This document shows positions 14,154 to 23,525 of a DNA stretch of 64,000 nucleotides, in pieces. The stretch covers positions 1,647,926 to 1,711,925 of the forward strand of contig VZTJ01000748.1 of assembly GCA_013397795.1 (NCBI GenBank), in the 5' to 3' direction. Source of the stretch: Orthonyx spaldingii (taxonomy: Eukaryota; Chordata; Aves; Passeriformes; Orthonychidae). Position 1 is the stretch's first letter; every line of letters begins with the position of its first letter. The position numbers and the translations under genes were made by a program. The notes under the pieces were generated by a model that was not told where the DNA came from, ran no database searches, and was given only the letters and a program-made list of their open reading frames with translations.

Positions 14154-15299
14154 TTTCTAGCTCCTGTGCTTTCTCTTGCATATTTTCTACACACTTTATG
14201 TCATGCAGGCCACCATAATGAGAAAGACACATCTCCTTTATTAAAGTGTTTTGAAGTCTTAGTGTTGTGCTGTTGTTTTTCTGGCTGCTGACTTATTTGG
14301 GAACCTAATTTCTGACAAAGCTAATCTGAGATGTGTCCTGTTTTTCCACATAGTTTTTCCTCATTTACAATTATAGCTTCACTCTCTGGGGTAAACATCA
14401 ACTCTGCAGAACTAAAGCACTTTCCAGGTCTGAGCACGGTCTGACCACGGTCTGACCATGGTGATGTTCTGCCTCCACCCCCTGTGGAGCTGGTGGTAAC
14501 AAACCCACTATTCTGCCTCATCACGGCTGTTTTAGCATCACACAAGTGCTCTTTCTTCTGGTCATGACTTCACTGACTCACTGTAGGAAGGAACAAAACA
14601 AGATTTTTAGACCCGTGTCATTCCCTCCAATCAAAGTTTTTCATATGAGGAACTAATCTAAGCCTGAATATTCCCTTTCTAAATATTGTGTCCAGGTGAG
14701 ATTATAATATTTATTCTGCTTGCCACTGGTGACAGCTGAGCACACAAATGTTTGCAAAGGTGAGTTTTTTAAGCGTATGAGACATAGCAACATATAATTG
14801 CAGGAGGTGACAAAATACGGTATGCAAACATACTGGAAGTTACATGCCAAAGAGCTCATTATATGTACTCTTATTAGAAATATGGCTTTAATATAGTTAA
14901 TAACGCTTCACCTATGAAATCTGAATACTTTGTAAAATAGTATGTTTTCCCAAGGAAAACAGGTATTGAGAAAAAGCAATAAAGTCTATGTTATTTCTAC
15001 ATTTAGATGTGTAAACAAGCCTGCAATGTAAGCTGGACCTCCACAGAGATTCAGGTTCAACGTATGACTTCCTTTGCATCAGCAGACTCTTTTCCAATAA
15101 TAGAGTTACAAAGGTGGTTCTTCATGTGCTGCTGGAATGTGTTACATGATTAAAAGAAGAGAGGATGCTGTGTGTTTTGCCAGCTGTTTAAAGGTTTTAA
15201 TTAAGAAAATGAAAAACAGAAAGAACAAGCAAAAGACAACTAGTAAGCTATTGATTAAGGGACTTTTTCTTCATCTTGGTCTGTGTTTTCCTTTTTCAG

Positions 15300-15500
15300 C
15301 CCACATTTCCAGTGGGTCCCACAATAGGAACAAACACGGCTATTAGCTTTGCTCCTTACCTAACGCCAGTAACACCAGGAGTTGGCTTAGTCCCGACTGA
15401 GATCCTACCCACGCCGCCTGTCATTGTTCCTGGAAGTCCACCGGTTTCAGTCCCCAGTTCAACTGCTACCCAAAAACTCCTCAGGACTGATAAACTGGAG
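15300..15500 (+). CDS. MBNL2: MBNL2 coding exon, 201 nt: Pro/Thr/Val-rich linker
   Basis: The exon has 67 codons, phase 0 at both ends. It starts PTFPVGPTIGTNTAISFAPY after TTTTTCAG and ends RTDKLE before a GTACTG donor. It supplies the low-complexity linker between zinc-finger pairs 1/2 and 3/4, rich in Pro, Val, Thr and Gly. In muscleblind proteins this linker is needed for splicing activity and separates the two RNA-binding modules. The next exon begins with GTG, so translation reads KLE-VCREFQ. The donor is weak for a constitutive exon because C at intron position 4 breaks the GTRAGT consensus. Confidence 0.95.
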
Positions 15501-16679
15501 GTACTGTAGACACCACTGTGACTAGAAATACATTCTCTGTTAGACTATGTGAAAGATCCTGGAGGGTGTAACTGTTGTTTTAAAAGTGAAGCTTAAATTT
15601 AGTTGCTACAGATAAAAACCTTGTAACCGGGCAGGATTTCTGCACTTGCAGCCAGTGGTAATTAAATACTGTTATTTTTAAGGTAGTGTGTTTGCTTATA
15701 TTTAATACACAGACATCAACATGAATTTTTGTCTTTTCATAAAGTTCATTGTCTCAAAAAAACCTCAGGTGTACGTGCCTGTAAAGGCATGCCTCAAGGA
15801 AATATCTAACAAGAACATTTTTTATTTCAGTATTAGTTGTCTTGGTTTTTCTGCACTGATAATGAGGGAATTTTATAGCCTTATGGATTGATATTAGGGG
15901 AATGGTGTAGCCCTTCAGCCCTGAGCTGCCAATGGAGATGTCAAATATTACCAACCCTGCAGCAGGCTGAAGGGACAAGCCCCCAGCTATGTGCAGAGTC
16001 TCCCAGCTGTTGGCTGGATCACTACGTGGCTGGACCCAGTGGAGTTGTGATCCAAGTACACAATGAGGCCAAATGCTCTTGCAGTAATGAATGTCCTTTC
16101 CCAAAAGCCTAAGCACTAGTGTCTAGAGCACGCTTCTTCTTAGGAAAATCAGTGTGTTCATGCTGCCCATTTTTGAAAATTATTTTTAAGTAGGCTCTCA
16201 ATTTTGTTTGTAGACTCCATAAAAAATACAGTGCGTCTGATGTGTATTTTCCCTGGGTTTCAGCAAGAGGAACTCCTTCCCTACCAGTCAATCTGCAAGA
16301 ATACAAACTGTAGTCAGAAAGAGGCAAAATATTTTGTGATTCCCAGCTAGTTTTGCAGGAGCAGTTATGTCAGTAAGTATCCTTCCCAGCTGCTTTCTGA
16401 AGAGGAAAAAGGAAAGGCATTTGGGAGTGCTTCTGTTGCATGTTAAGTTCGTTTAGCCACAGTACCACAGAGCTCACTGAGGAGCCAAGAACTTAAGGGT
16501 AAAATAGGTGCACTCCCCTCACCCACCAAAAGATGAAGGGATTCTTAAATTGAACTTGCTGTAAAACTTGAACTAACATGGGAATGGGGCAGGTCTGTCG
16601 TTTGGGGGCGCGGGACTCTCCTTGCCCTTTCACATTGCACCGAGCTCTGCCCCTGCAACGTGTGTTGTTTTGCACATAG
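15501..16679 (+). other. MBNL2: MBNL2 intron (1.2 kb)
   Basis: A short intron between the linker exon and the finger 3/4 exon. It has a GTACTG donor and a TTGCACATAG acceptor. I see no repeat or second exon in it. Confidence 0.9.
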
Positions 16680-16943
16680 GTGTGCAGGGAGTTCCAGCGG
16701 GGGAACTGTGCGCGTGGAGAGACTGATTGCCGCTTTGCGCATCCGGCAGACAGCACAATGATTGACACAAACGACAACACCGTAACCGTGTGTATGGATT
16801 ACATAAAAGGTCGTTGCATGAGGGAGAAATGCAAGTATTTTCACCCTCCTGCACATTTGCAGGCCAAAATCAAAGCGGCGCAACACCAAGCCAACCAGGC
16901 TGCAGTGGCAGCCCAGGCAGCTGCGGCAGCTGCGACTGTGATG
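16680..16943 (+). CDS. MBNL2: MBNL2 coding exon, 264 nt: zinc fingers 3 and 4 and Ala-rich segment
   Basis: The exon has 88 codons and phase 0 at both ends, with an ATAG acceptor and a GTAAGT donor. Finger 3 starts [17 protein letters not shown] and has the spacing C-x7-C-x6-C-x3-H. Finger 4 starts [15 protein letters not shown] with C-x7-C-x4-C-x3-H. All eight zinc ligands are present. The [12 protein letters not shown] segment after finger 4 mirrors CKYLHPPTHLK after finger 2, as expected from the duplicated tandem-finger architecture. The C-terminal part (about residues 65-88) is helical-looking and Ala/Gln rich, ending AAAAAATVM. Fingers 3/4 form the second RNA-binding module. This exon gives the clearest MBNL2 signature. 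Confidence 0.97.
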
Positions 16944-18769
16944 GTAAGTGCTGGCATGTATGGCTGCGTTTTTTTTTGATGCCTATTTTGCTTCAATTTA
17001 ATGCTGTTTGCTTATGCTTTCTTTTCTCTTTTGCCTCTTTTTTTTTTTTAATTTTCCTTTGTTTTTAATTTTGGTGAAAGATAAGAATTTATAAAATTAT
17101 TACTATTGCTTGATGGGAGGAAGCACTTTCTTTTCTTTATGCCCTTATTTTAATGCTGTATTTCTATTCAAGACAGTGAAGCAAATGACACTCTATACCA
17201 CTTCTGTTCTCTGCCTTAATTATATGTAAATTTGCCCCTAGTATTTCCAAACAGAAACAAAACTGATAAGCTTCAGTGTTCCCAGGAAAACAGGGACACA
17301 TATGCTGTTTTAGCTCTTTGACAGCAGATATACATGTGGAAATTTGGAAGAAAAGCAAAGAGAGAGCGCTTGCTTCAGAGATCAGCAGTAGAACAGAAAC
17401 CTGCATTGAGATTCAGCACAGGCCACCTTAGAAATGAGACAGCCAGCCAGCCACCTTGGTCTCACTGTACTGGTAGTGTAGAAAAATCAGGACACTCATC
17501 TGATCTACCATTAGTGCCTGTCTGAGGGTGAGAAAGAACTGCCCTCTGTAGATCTACAACTATCCCCAGTGACTAAAAAGCGTTGCCTGCATCTTTTTGA
17601 ACTTTGGTTAGATACATTTCATGCCTATAGACTTCTTGCCTCTCCCACTGTTATGGGCCAGTTACTTGAATCATAGGTTTAAAAGTAGTAAACTATAATG
17701 GGAATCATTAGGAAAGAAGCATTGTAGCTACAGTCAGAAGAAAAGAGAGTGAGGGCTTTTATTTTCAGATACTTTAACCTCTTACTTAAAACTGTTCAGA
17801 CAAGACAGCCCACCCCTTCACCAGCATTGGAGCCCTCTTACAGTTGCTACCAGGAAGGATGATAAACTTACAGTGGTATTGATAAAGTTAAATAAATCAA
17901 ACACACAGGATCTGATTTGAGAGACAAAACTGCTGGCAGCAAATCAAAGAATCATTGTCCTCATTGCTGGCAGTGGACGAATAATTAAGCAGATGTGGTT
18001 TGTGGACTTGTGGGCAGTGCATACAATAGTTATAGACAATACAGTTATTCTCTGGTTAAAAAGCCTACCAGAAACACAATACAGAACAGTACATAACTAC
18101 CCCAAGCTATTGTATTTAACAAATTAGAAAAGACCAGACTCTTTTGAGGGGCAAAGGGTAAGTTATGCAAGAAAGTAAACCACCAAACAGAAGAATATTT
18201 CTTAAGTTTTAATGTTCTTTCTCTAATAGTATCATCAGCCTTTGTTTCAAATTGGATGATTTTTAGTTAAAGTTTCCTGTGTTGCAGAAATTGAATACCA
18301 TCTGGAAATTAAAGCAGAGAAGATTGGGTTTTTATTCTGATTAGCTTCTGTTGTGCAATATTTATTGTTCATTTAGAGAATGTAGTATTTCTAGGCACTA
18401 TACTAAATAAGAAAGGAGAGAGATGAGGGGATTAATTTTTTTTGCACTTCAGTAATGGTTGCAGATATATATCCTGTGATTTTAAACAAGGCTCAATTAG
18501 AGTTGCATTAGCCTCAAAACAAGATGAAGCATCTTTGGAAGTACAAAATTGAAGTGTTAGCAGTCTAACATCACAGGAGAAGGCAACAGGGACCTGAAAA
18601 ATGTACAAAATATTCCAGCCTGTTTCCCCTGCATAAGCAGGATGAGCTAGAGGAGATTGCCCAGGTTGTGCCTGTTTGGCTTACTAAAGTCTCCAAGGAC
18701 GGAAACTCCATAACTTGACATCCTGCTTCATACTTCCAGTAAAAAGAAAAGCTTTTTTTTCTTTTTTTT

Positions 18770-20395
18770 TTTTTAATCTTACATTTGAATGGAATTTCTT
18801 TTATTTAAATTTGTTCCCATTGCCTCTTCTCCTGTCCCTGGGCACCATTGGCTCCATCTTTGGAGTGCCTAAAATCAGGTTATTTGTATACACTGATGAG
18901 ATTCCCCTGTATATTCTCCAGGCTGAATCCAGTCCCTTAATCATCTTTCAGGTCCTTTATAGGACTGTTTTCTAGTACGCCTGTATCTTTCTTGTACTGG
19001 GGTGCCCAGACTTGAACACAGTGCTCCATATGTGGCCTCACCAGGGCTGAGTAGAGGGGAAGAATCACCTTCCTCCCCCTCTTGGTGATGCTCTTCCCAA
19101 TGCAGCCCAGCATGCCATCAGCTGCCTTTGCTGGCTTGATGTCCACCAGGATCTTGAGGGTCTCTTCTGCCAAGCCTTTGTGGCCCTCAGTGTGTACTGG
19201 TGCCTCGTGTTGTTCCTCCCCAGGTGCAGGTCTTGATATTTCTCTTCATTGAACTTGGTGAAATTCCTCTGTGCCCATTTCTCCAGACTTTGTAGGCCCC
19301 TGTGAGCAGTAGCATATCTATCTTGTGTATCAACCACTCCTCCAAGTTTTACACCACTGGTGACCAGTCTCCAGCTGGGCTCTGTGTTGCTGGTCACATC
19401 TTTTTGAGCCTGGCATGTGAGACAATTGTCAGTCCACCTCACTGTTTCCCATTTAGCCCATAATAAGTAAATTTGTCTGTGAGGATGAAATGATGTTGAA
19501 ATCCTTTCTGACGTCAAGAGAAATAATATCCATTGCTCTCCCTTCGCCACCCTGCCAGTCTCATCATAGAAGTATGTCAGGCTGGTTAAGCACAATTTCC
19601 CTGTCATAAATCTATGCTGACTACTTTCTGTCATTGTTGTGGCTTTCATATGTTTGCAGGTGGTTATCAGGAGGATTTGCTCGATTGCTTTCCCAGGGAC
19701 TGAGGTGAGGCTGACCAACCTGTCAGTCCTCAGACCTTCCTTCCTGCCCTTTTTGAAGATAGAAGTGTCATTTACTTTCTTGCAGTCTTCAGGAACTTTC
19801 CCCAGTCACAGGGATCTTTCAGAGATAATTAGGAGTAACCTTGCAGTGATGTTGGCCAGCTCCTTCAGCACCCAGCAGTGCGTTCTGTCAGTTCCTACAG
19901 GTTTGTGTACGTACAGCTTGTTTAAATGATCTCTAGCCTGGTCATGCTCCTCTAAGGGAAAATCTTTTCCACTTCAGACTTTCCCACTGTTCTCCCACTG
20001 GCCTGAAGGCCAGTCTTGCCAGTAAAGACTGAGATGGAAAGGATTTTCAGAACCTCAGCCTTCTCCATGTCCTGTGTCACCAGATTGTCTGCCCCATTCA
20101 GCAGTGGAAACACATTTTCTCTAGTCTTCCTTTTGTTGCTGAGAAGCCCTTCTGGTTGTCTTTCACATCCCTTGCCAGATTCAACTCCAGGTGATCTTTG
20201 ACTCTCCTAGCATATCCCTGCATGTACAGACTGTGTCCCTGTTCCTCCTGAGCCATCTTTCCCTACTCCCACCTCTTGTGTGTTTTCCTTCTTTCGTTTG
20301 AGTTTAGTCAGGAGCTTGTTACACATCCATGGAGGCCACTGCTGTGTGGATCTTGTTTGTATTCCAGGAGACATTTTAGCATACCAATGTGCCGT
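18770..20395 (-). mobile_element. CR1 non-LTR retrotransposon fragment (decayed ORF2), antisense in the intron
   Basis: Read on the minus strand this is the 3' part of a bird CR1 LINE: the reverse-transcriptase half of ORF2. Peptide landmarks in order are VSLTSVPGKAIEQI, SSQHRF, WRLVTSGV, KLGGV, KFNEEKYQDLHLGRNN, then in another frame GCIGKSITKRGRKVILPLYS and LVRPHMEHCVQVWAPQYKK. The 20.0-20.35 kb stretch matches the upstream part of the same ORF. The element is inactive. The frame is broken, and SGV joins directly to KLGG near 19350, so the block with the PQGS turn and the catalytic F/YADD is deleted. The (ATTCTRTG)n 3' end is not seen. Ends are approximate. The antisense orientation is the one tolerated in introns. 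Confidence 0.88.
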
Positions 20396-22446
20396 ATGGC
20401 AGGCAAATACTATGCCTTGGATGTTTGATCATTTTTAATATTATCTTTATTTCCTTTTCGTATCCTCTTCCCCCCCAGCCTGTAGCTATTGATTCTTTGG
20501 TTGTTAGTTACGTAGATCAAATGTTGAAAAGGAGATAATCTTTTAATAACAGAAAACAAATAACAGAAAGGGTCAAAGGAGGTTTTACTATCAGGATGAA
20601 ATAAAAGAAAATATGAATGTAGGAGAGCAAAATGAGCAGTTTGAAGCCTGAGAAGAATGGGAGACTACATGGAAGCAAGGTTGATGAGTAGATTTAAGAA
20701 CAGATCAAGCCTTTGGTTTGGGAAGACTGTGAGACTGAACTTGCTGGGGAAGATGAGAGGAAAGCCAGAAGAAAGCTTCAGAGTAGGGAGGTGGCATTAA
20801 GAAGAGAGTGGAGAAAAATTGGAGAAAGGCAATAATAAACAGAGAGACTATAAGTTAACAAGTGAGAATAGATAAGATCTGTGTTTGGATAATAAAGGTA
20901 ATTAACTGAAACATTTTACTCTTAGCGGTGTTGATTTGAACTTGTGGACTTCAGCATTGCATAATGCTGAATACAGGTGTATTTCTACACCTCTGTGTAG
21001 ACTTCCATCTGTGGTGGAGGGAGAGTGGCTCTGAGGCTGTGCCCCAGGCAATGGAGTGATGTCCTCTGCAGTGGTACCTGTGGAGGGTGCCACACCTGGG
21101 CTGCACAGTGCCCTGCTCAGACAGAAGTCTGCCCAGATCCCCACTTCAGACCAAGTGTTTCTTGTTGTGTCTGGGTCTTGGGCCCAGAGAAGTGAGCAGA
21201 TCCTGTAGATCAGGGTATGTAATCCAGAAAAGTGCTAAAGAAGAGATGAGAAGGGTGGCGAGAAGACTCATGCAACAGAGACAGGAACAAGGAACAAGCA
21301 AAATGAGGACTGTCCTGCAGAATACCCTGTTAGCATCTGATAAACTTATGACCACAAGCTTTCTGCAGGCATTTTGTGCCTTGTCCTCTTCCACCCTCTT
21401 CTCTCCCCCCACTTTTGTTCCCTATTTCCACATACTGATTTCAAGGCAGACATAATCTGCATATTCTAAAAAGAGCTAAATATCAGCCCGTTTAAAAAAC
21501 AAAAGTAAAAATTCTGATTTCTAAGGAAATTTTTCTTTCCTTTCTAAAGGTTTGTAAGAATTATTTACACTATAAAACTTGAAAGTAATATTTTATATGA
21601 GAAATTTTTTTACAGAATGCTGTCCTATCAGCCATTAGTTTGAACTTACTATGAAAGTATACATAAATGTATATGCCTATGTACTATGCCTAAATACTTT
21701 CTTTTGAAAAATTAATAATGCTGCACTAGTATCATAAATTAAATGTTAATGTTGACTTGTAAACTGGGAGCCCAATTTTACTCCCTGCTCCTGAAGCCAG
21801 TACTGAAGGTTATAGCAAAATTTAGAAAGTATGTTTTCAATTCTGAAAGACTTTTTTCCCTCTCATTGTAATGTGGTAAGTTACAAGGAAAAAAATTCTA
21901 CGAAAATGACCCAACTGTAGGAGAAAAGAAAAGGAATTAATGATAAGTTAGTGTAACTGGACATACTGTGTACTCTGTTTTGTATTGACAAAGGAGAACC
22001 TCTCGTTTTGACCCCCAAATCCATTGAATGATTCTCTTTACTAAATTAAAAGACACTCACCTTGTAAGCACTGATATTAATAGCATTTTTAATGCATTGT
22101 GACTTTCACTAGTGCTTTGTATTTGAAAATGTAGCCTCCCAAATCAATTTTCCCACTTTAAAATGTAACTGAACTAACTTATCAGGAATTCCAGTAGGTG
22201 TATCCTTAAAACTTTCTGCATCTCTGTGAAGTGTTTATATGATGCTTAATAGTGTCTGCAAGCTGCTGTTTTACTCAACTTTCCTGAATTTCAAACATCT
22301 ATATTTTACTCTCTTATATGCTTTTAACTAAGGTATAGTAGATGCATTTTTGCTTCGGTACTAATTCAAAATGTAATATTCATTTCTTTAGAAGACATTT
22401 TTGTTGTTGTGCATGCCTAGTGTTTTGTATGTTGTATATTGCATTC

Positions 22447-22588
22447 AGAATATTTTTTTCCTTCTCACCTATCCACAAATGCAATGCCGTTCCCATGACG
22501 CACCTCTGCTTGCTGTTTACCTGTATGTTAATTCGCTTGACTCCCATTGGCCCACTGCCATCATGTGCTCGCTGCCTGTTATTAAAAG
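22447..22588 (+). promoter_or_regulatory. MBNL2: Long AG-exclusion zone with YGCY cluster before the 54-nt exon
   Basis: After the AG at 22447-22448 there is no AG dinucleotide for 138 nt until the acceptor AG at 22587-22588. The main pyrimidine tract (TATTTTTTTCCTTCTC, 22451-22466) sits far upstream instead of next to the acceptor, which is the poor TTAAAAG. This implies a branch point about 130-150 nt upstream. Eight YGCY motifs (TGCC, TGCT, CGCT) lie in the zone. Known biology: in MBNL1 the homologous 54-nt exon uses a distant branch point and is repressed by MBNL protein itself. The same layout here is direct evidence; regulation is inferred. Confidence 0.8.
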
Positions 22589-22642
22589 ACTCAGTCGACT
22601 GCCAAAGCAATGAAGCGACCTCTCGAAGCAACTGTAGACCTG
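22589..22642 (+). CDS. MBNL2: MBNL2 54-nt optional exon (nuclear localisation)
   Basis: The exon has 18 codons, TQSTAKAMKRPLEATVDL, between AAAAG and a weak GTACTT donor, with phase 0 on both sides. The homologous exon in MBNL1 and MBNL2 is a cassette whose KRPLE-type basic motif strengthens nuclear localisation. It is spliced developmentally and repressed by MBNL proteins. Skipping joins ATVM directly to AFPPG in the next exon without changing frame. The poor acceptor and donor fit a regulated cassette exon. Confidence 0.95.
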
Positions 22643-22674
22643 GTACTTTGACCTTTCACCTTTTGCTTTGCATG

Positions 22675-22740
<66 letters not shown>

Positions 22741-23371
22741 GTTTATTTTATTATAATTTTTTTTTCCGTCAGAGAAGCAACTAATGAAATTTGTATCGCT
22801 TTACTTTTTGAACATCAACCGGAAATGATTTCACATACTCGTTAATTTACCAGAAGCTCTATTTATCCATCTCATTCTCATACGTAATAGACTGCAGACA
22901 ATTTAGTTTGGTTCCTAACACAGTTTCATCTTTTTTAAATCTCTCATGAAAAGTCGAATTGAGATAAAACTGCTTTTGTAATTAAAAACGCGTAACGTAA
23001 TCCATTAATCTGTATAATAATAGGAAACGATATTTAAAGTTAAAAAGAAAAGAAAATACTTGGCAATGAAACACAAGTGGTTTTTTCTCCCCGTAATATT
23101 TGAAAACCTACTTAAAGGCAATGCCATTTTCGTTGCTTTAAAGCAAACGTTTCTTTTCAGTAGTTGTGCTGCTACAGTTCTAGGCTAATAGTACCATGCT
23201 TTTGCTACCAATAACAAAATTTCACTCATTTTACATTGCTGTGCTTTGAGTTAATATGCATGGCGAGGCATCTTTAGCCGCTTTAAAAAATACTAATTTT
23301 TTGTATTTATGTATATGTTACGGACAACTGCTTAAAAATGGCGCCATTTTAACTAACTTTCTTATTTACAG
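22643..23371 (+). other. MBNL2: MBNL2 intron (729 nt) between the 54-nt and 154-nt exons
   Basis: The intron begins GTACTT and ends TTATTTACAG, with branch-site candidates TTAAC and CTAAC at about 23349-23357. Apart from the poly(T) run it is AT-rich but keeps some fifteen CpGs (for example ACGCGTAACG, GGCGCC), unusual for decayed avian intron sequence. This suggests selective constraint, as expected around a regulated exon. Confidence 0.85.
22679..22739. repeat. 61-base poly(T) homopolymer
   Basis: An uninterrupted run of 61 T begins 37 nt after the 54-nt exon. On the minus strand it reads as A(61) preceded within a few bases by overlapping AATAAA-like motifs (AATAAAATAAACC), like the end of a retroposed transcript, but no retrocopy body is recognised to its right. 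It may also be an expanded slippage tract or of uncertain length in the assembly. Confidence 0.9.
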
Positions 23372-23525
23372 GCCTTTCCTCCTGGTGTTCTTCACCCTTT
23401 ACCAAAGAGACAAGCACTTGAAAAAAGCAATGGTGCCAGTGCCGTTTTCAATCCCAGTGTCTTGCACTATCAACAGGCTCTTGCCAATGCTCAGTTGCAG
23501 CAACATGCAGCGTTTATCCCAACAG
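23372..23525 (+). CDS. MBNL2: MBNL2 coding exon, 154 nt: Pro/Gln-rich C-terminal region
   Basis: The exon encodes 51 codons plus one base, starting AFPPGVLHPLPKRQALEKSN and continuing to HYQQALANAQLQQHAAFIPT. The acceptor is TTATTTACAG and the donor ACAG-GTATGT. It includes an LPKRQALEKSNG basic patch, part of the bipartite nuclear signal with the 54-nt exon, and a Gln-rich amphipathic stretch. In MBNL family members this C-terminal region supports protein-protein contacts and nuclear retention. The length of 154 nt matches the orthologous exon of the family. It ends in phase 1 and can join the 36-nt or the 95-nt exon in frame. Confidence 0.96.

Larger units (their letters stand above)
12292..15299 (+). 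other. MBNL2: MBNL2 intron (3.0 kb)
   Basis: The donor is GTAAGT; the acceptor TTTTTCAG ends at 15299. The intron holds a C-rich low-complexity run around 12525-12546 and an A/C-rich run at about 14098-14153. No coding potential or recognisable mobile element was seen. Confidence 0.9.
16944..22588 (+). other. MBNL2: MBNL2 intron (5.6 kb) before the 54-nt exon
   Basis: The donor is ATG-GTAAGT and the acceptor AAAAG ends at 22588. The intron contains an antisense CR1 LINE (about 18.77-20.4 kb) and, at its 3' end, the AG-free regulatory zone described separately. The rest is AT-rich with no coding signal. Confidence 0.9.

Noticed and set aside
22740..23300. Minus-strand retrocopy implied by the A(61) tail
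   Set aside because: No gene-like peptide is visible in this interval on the minus strand, and the CpG content and position suggest conserved intron instead. Kept only as an alternative explanation of the poly(T).
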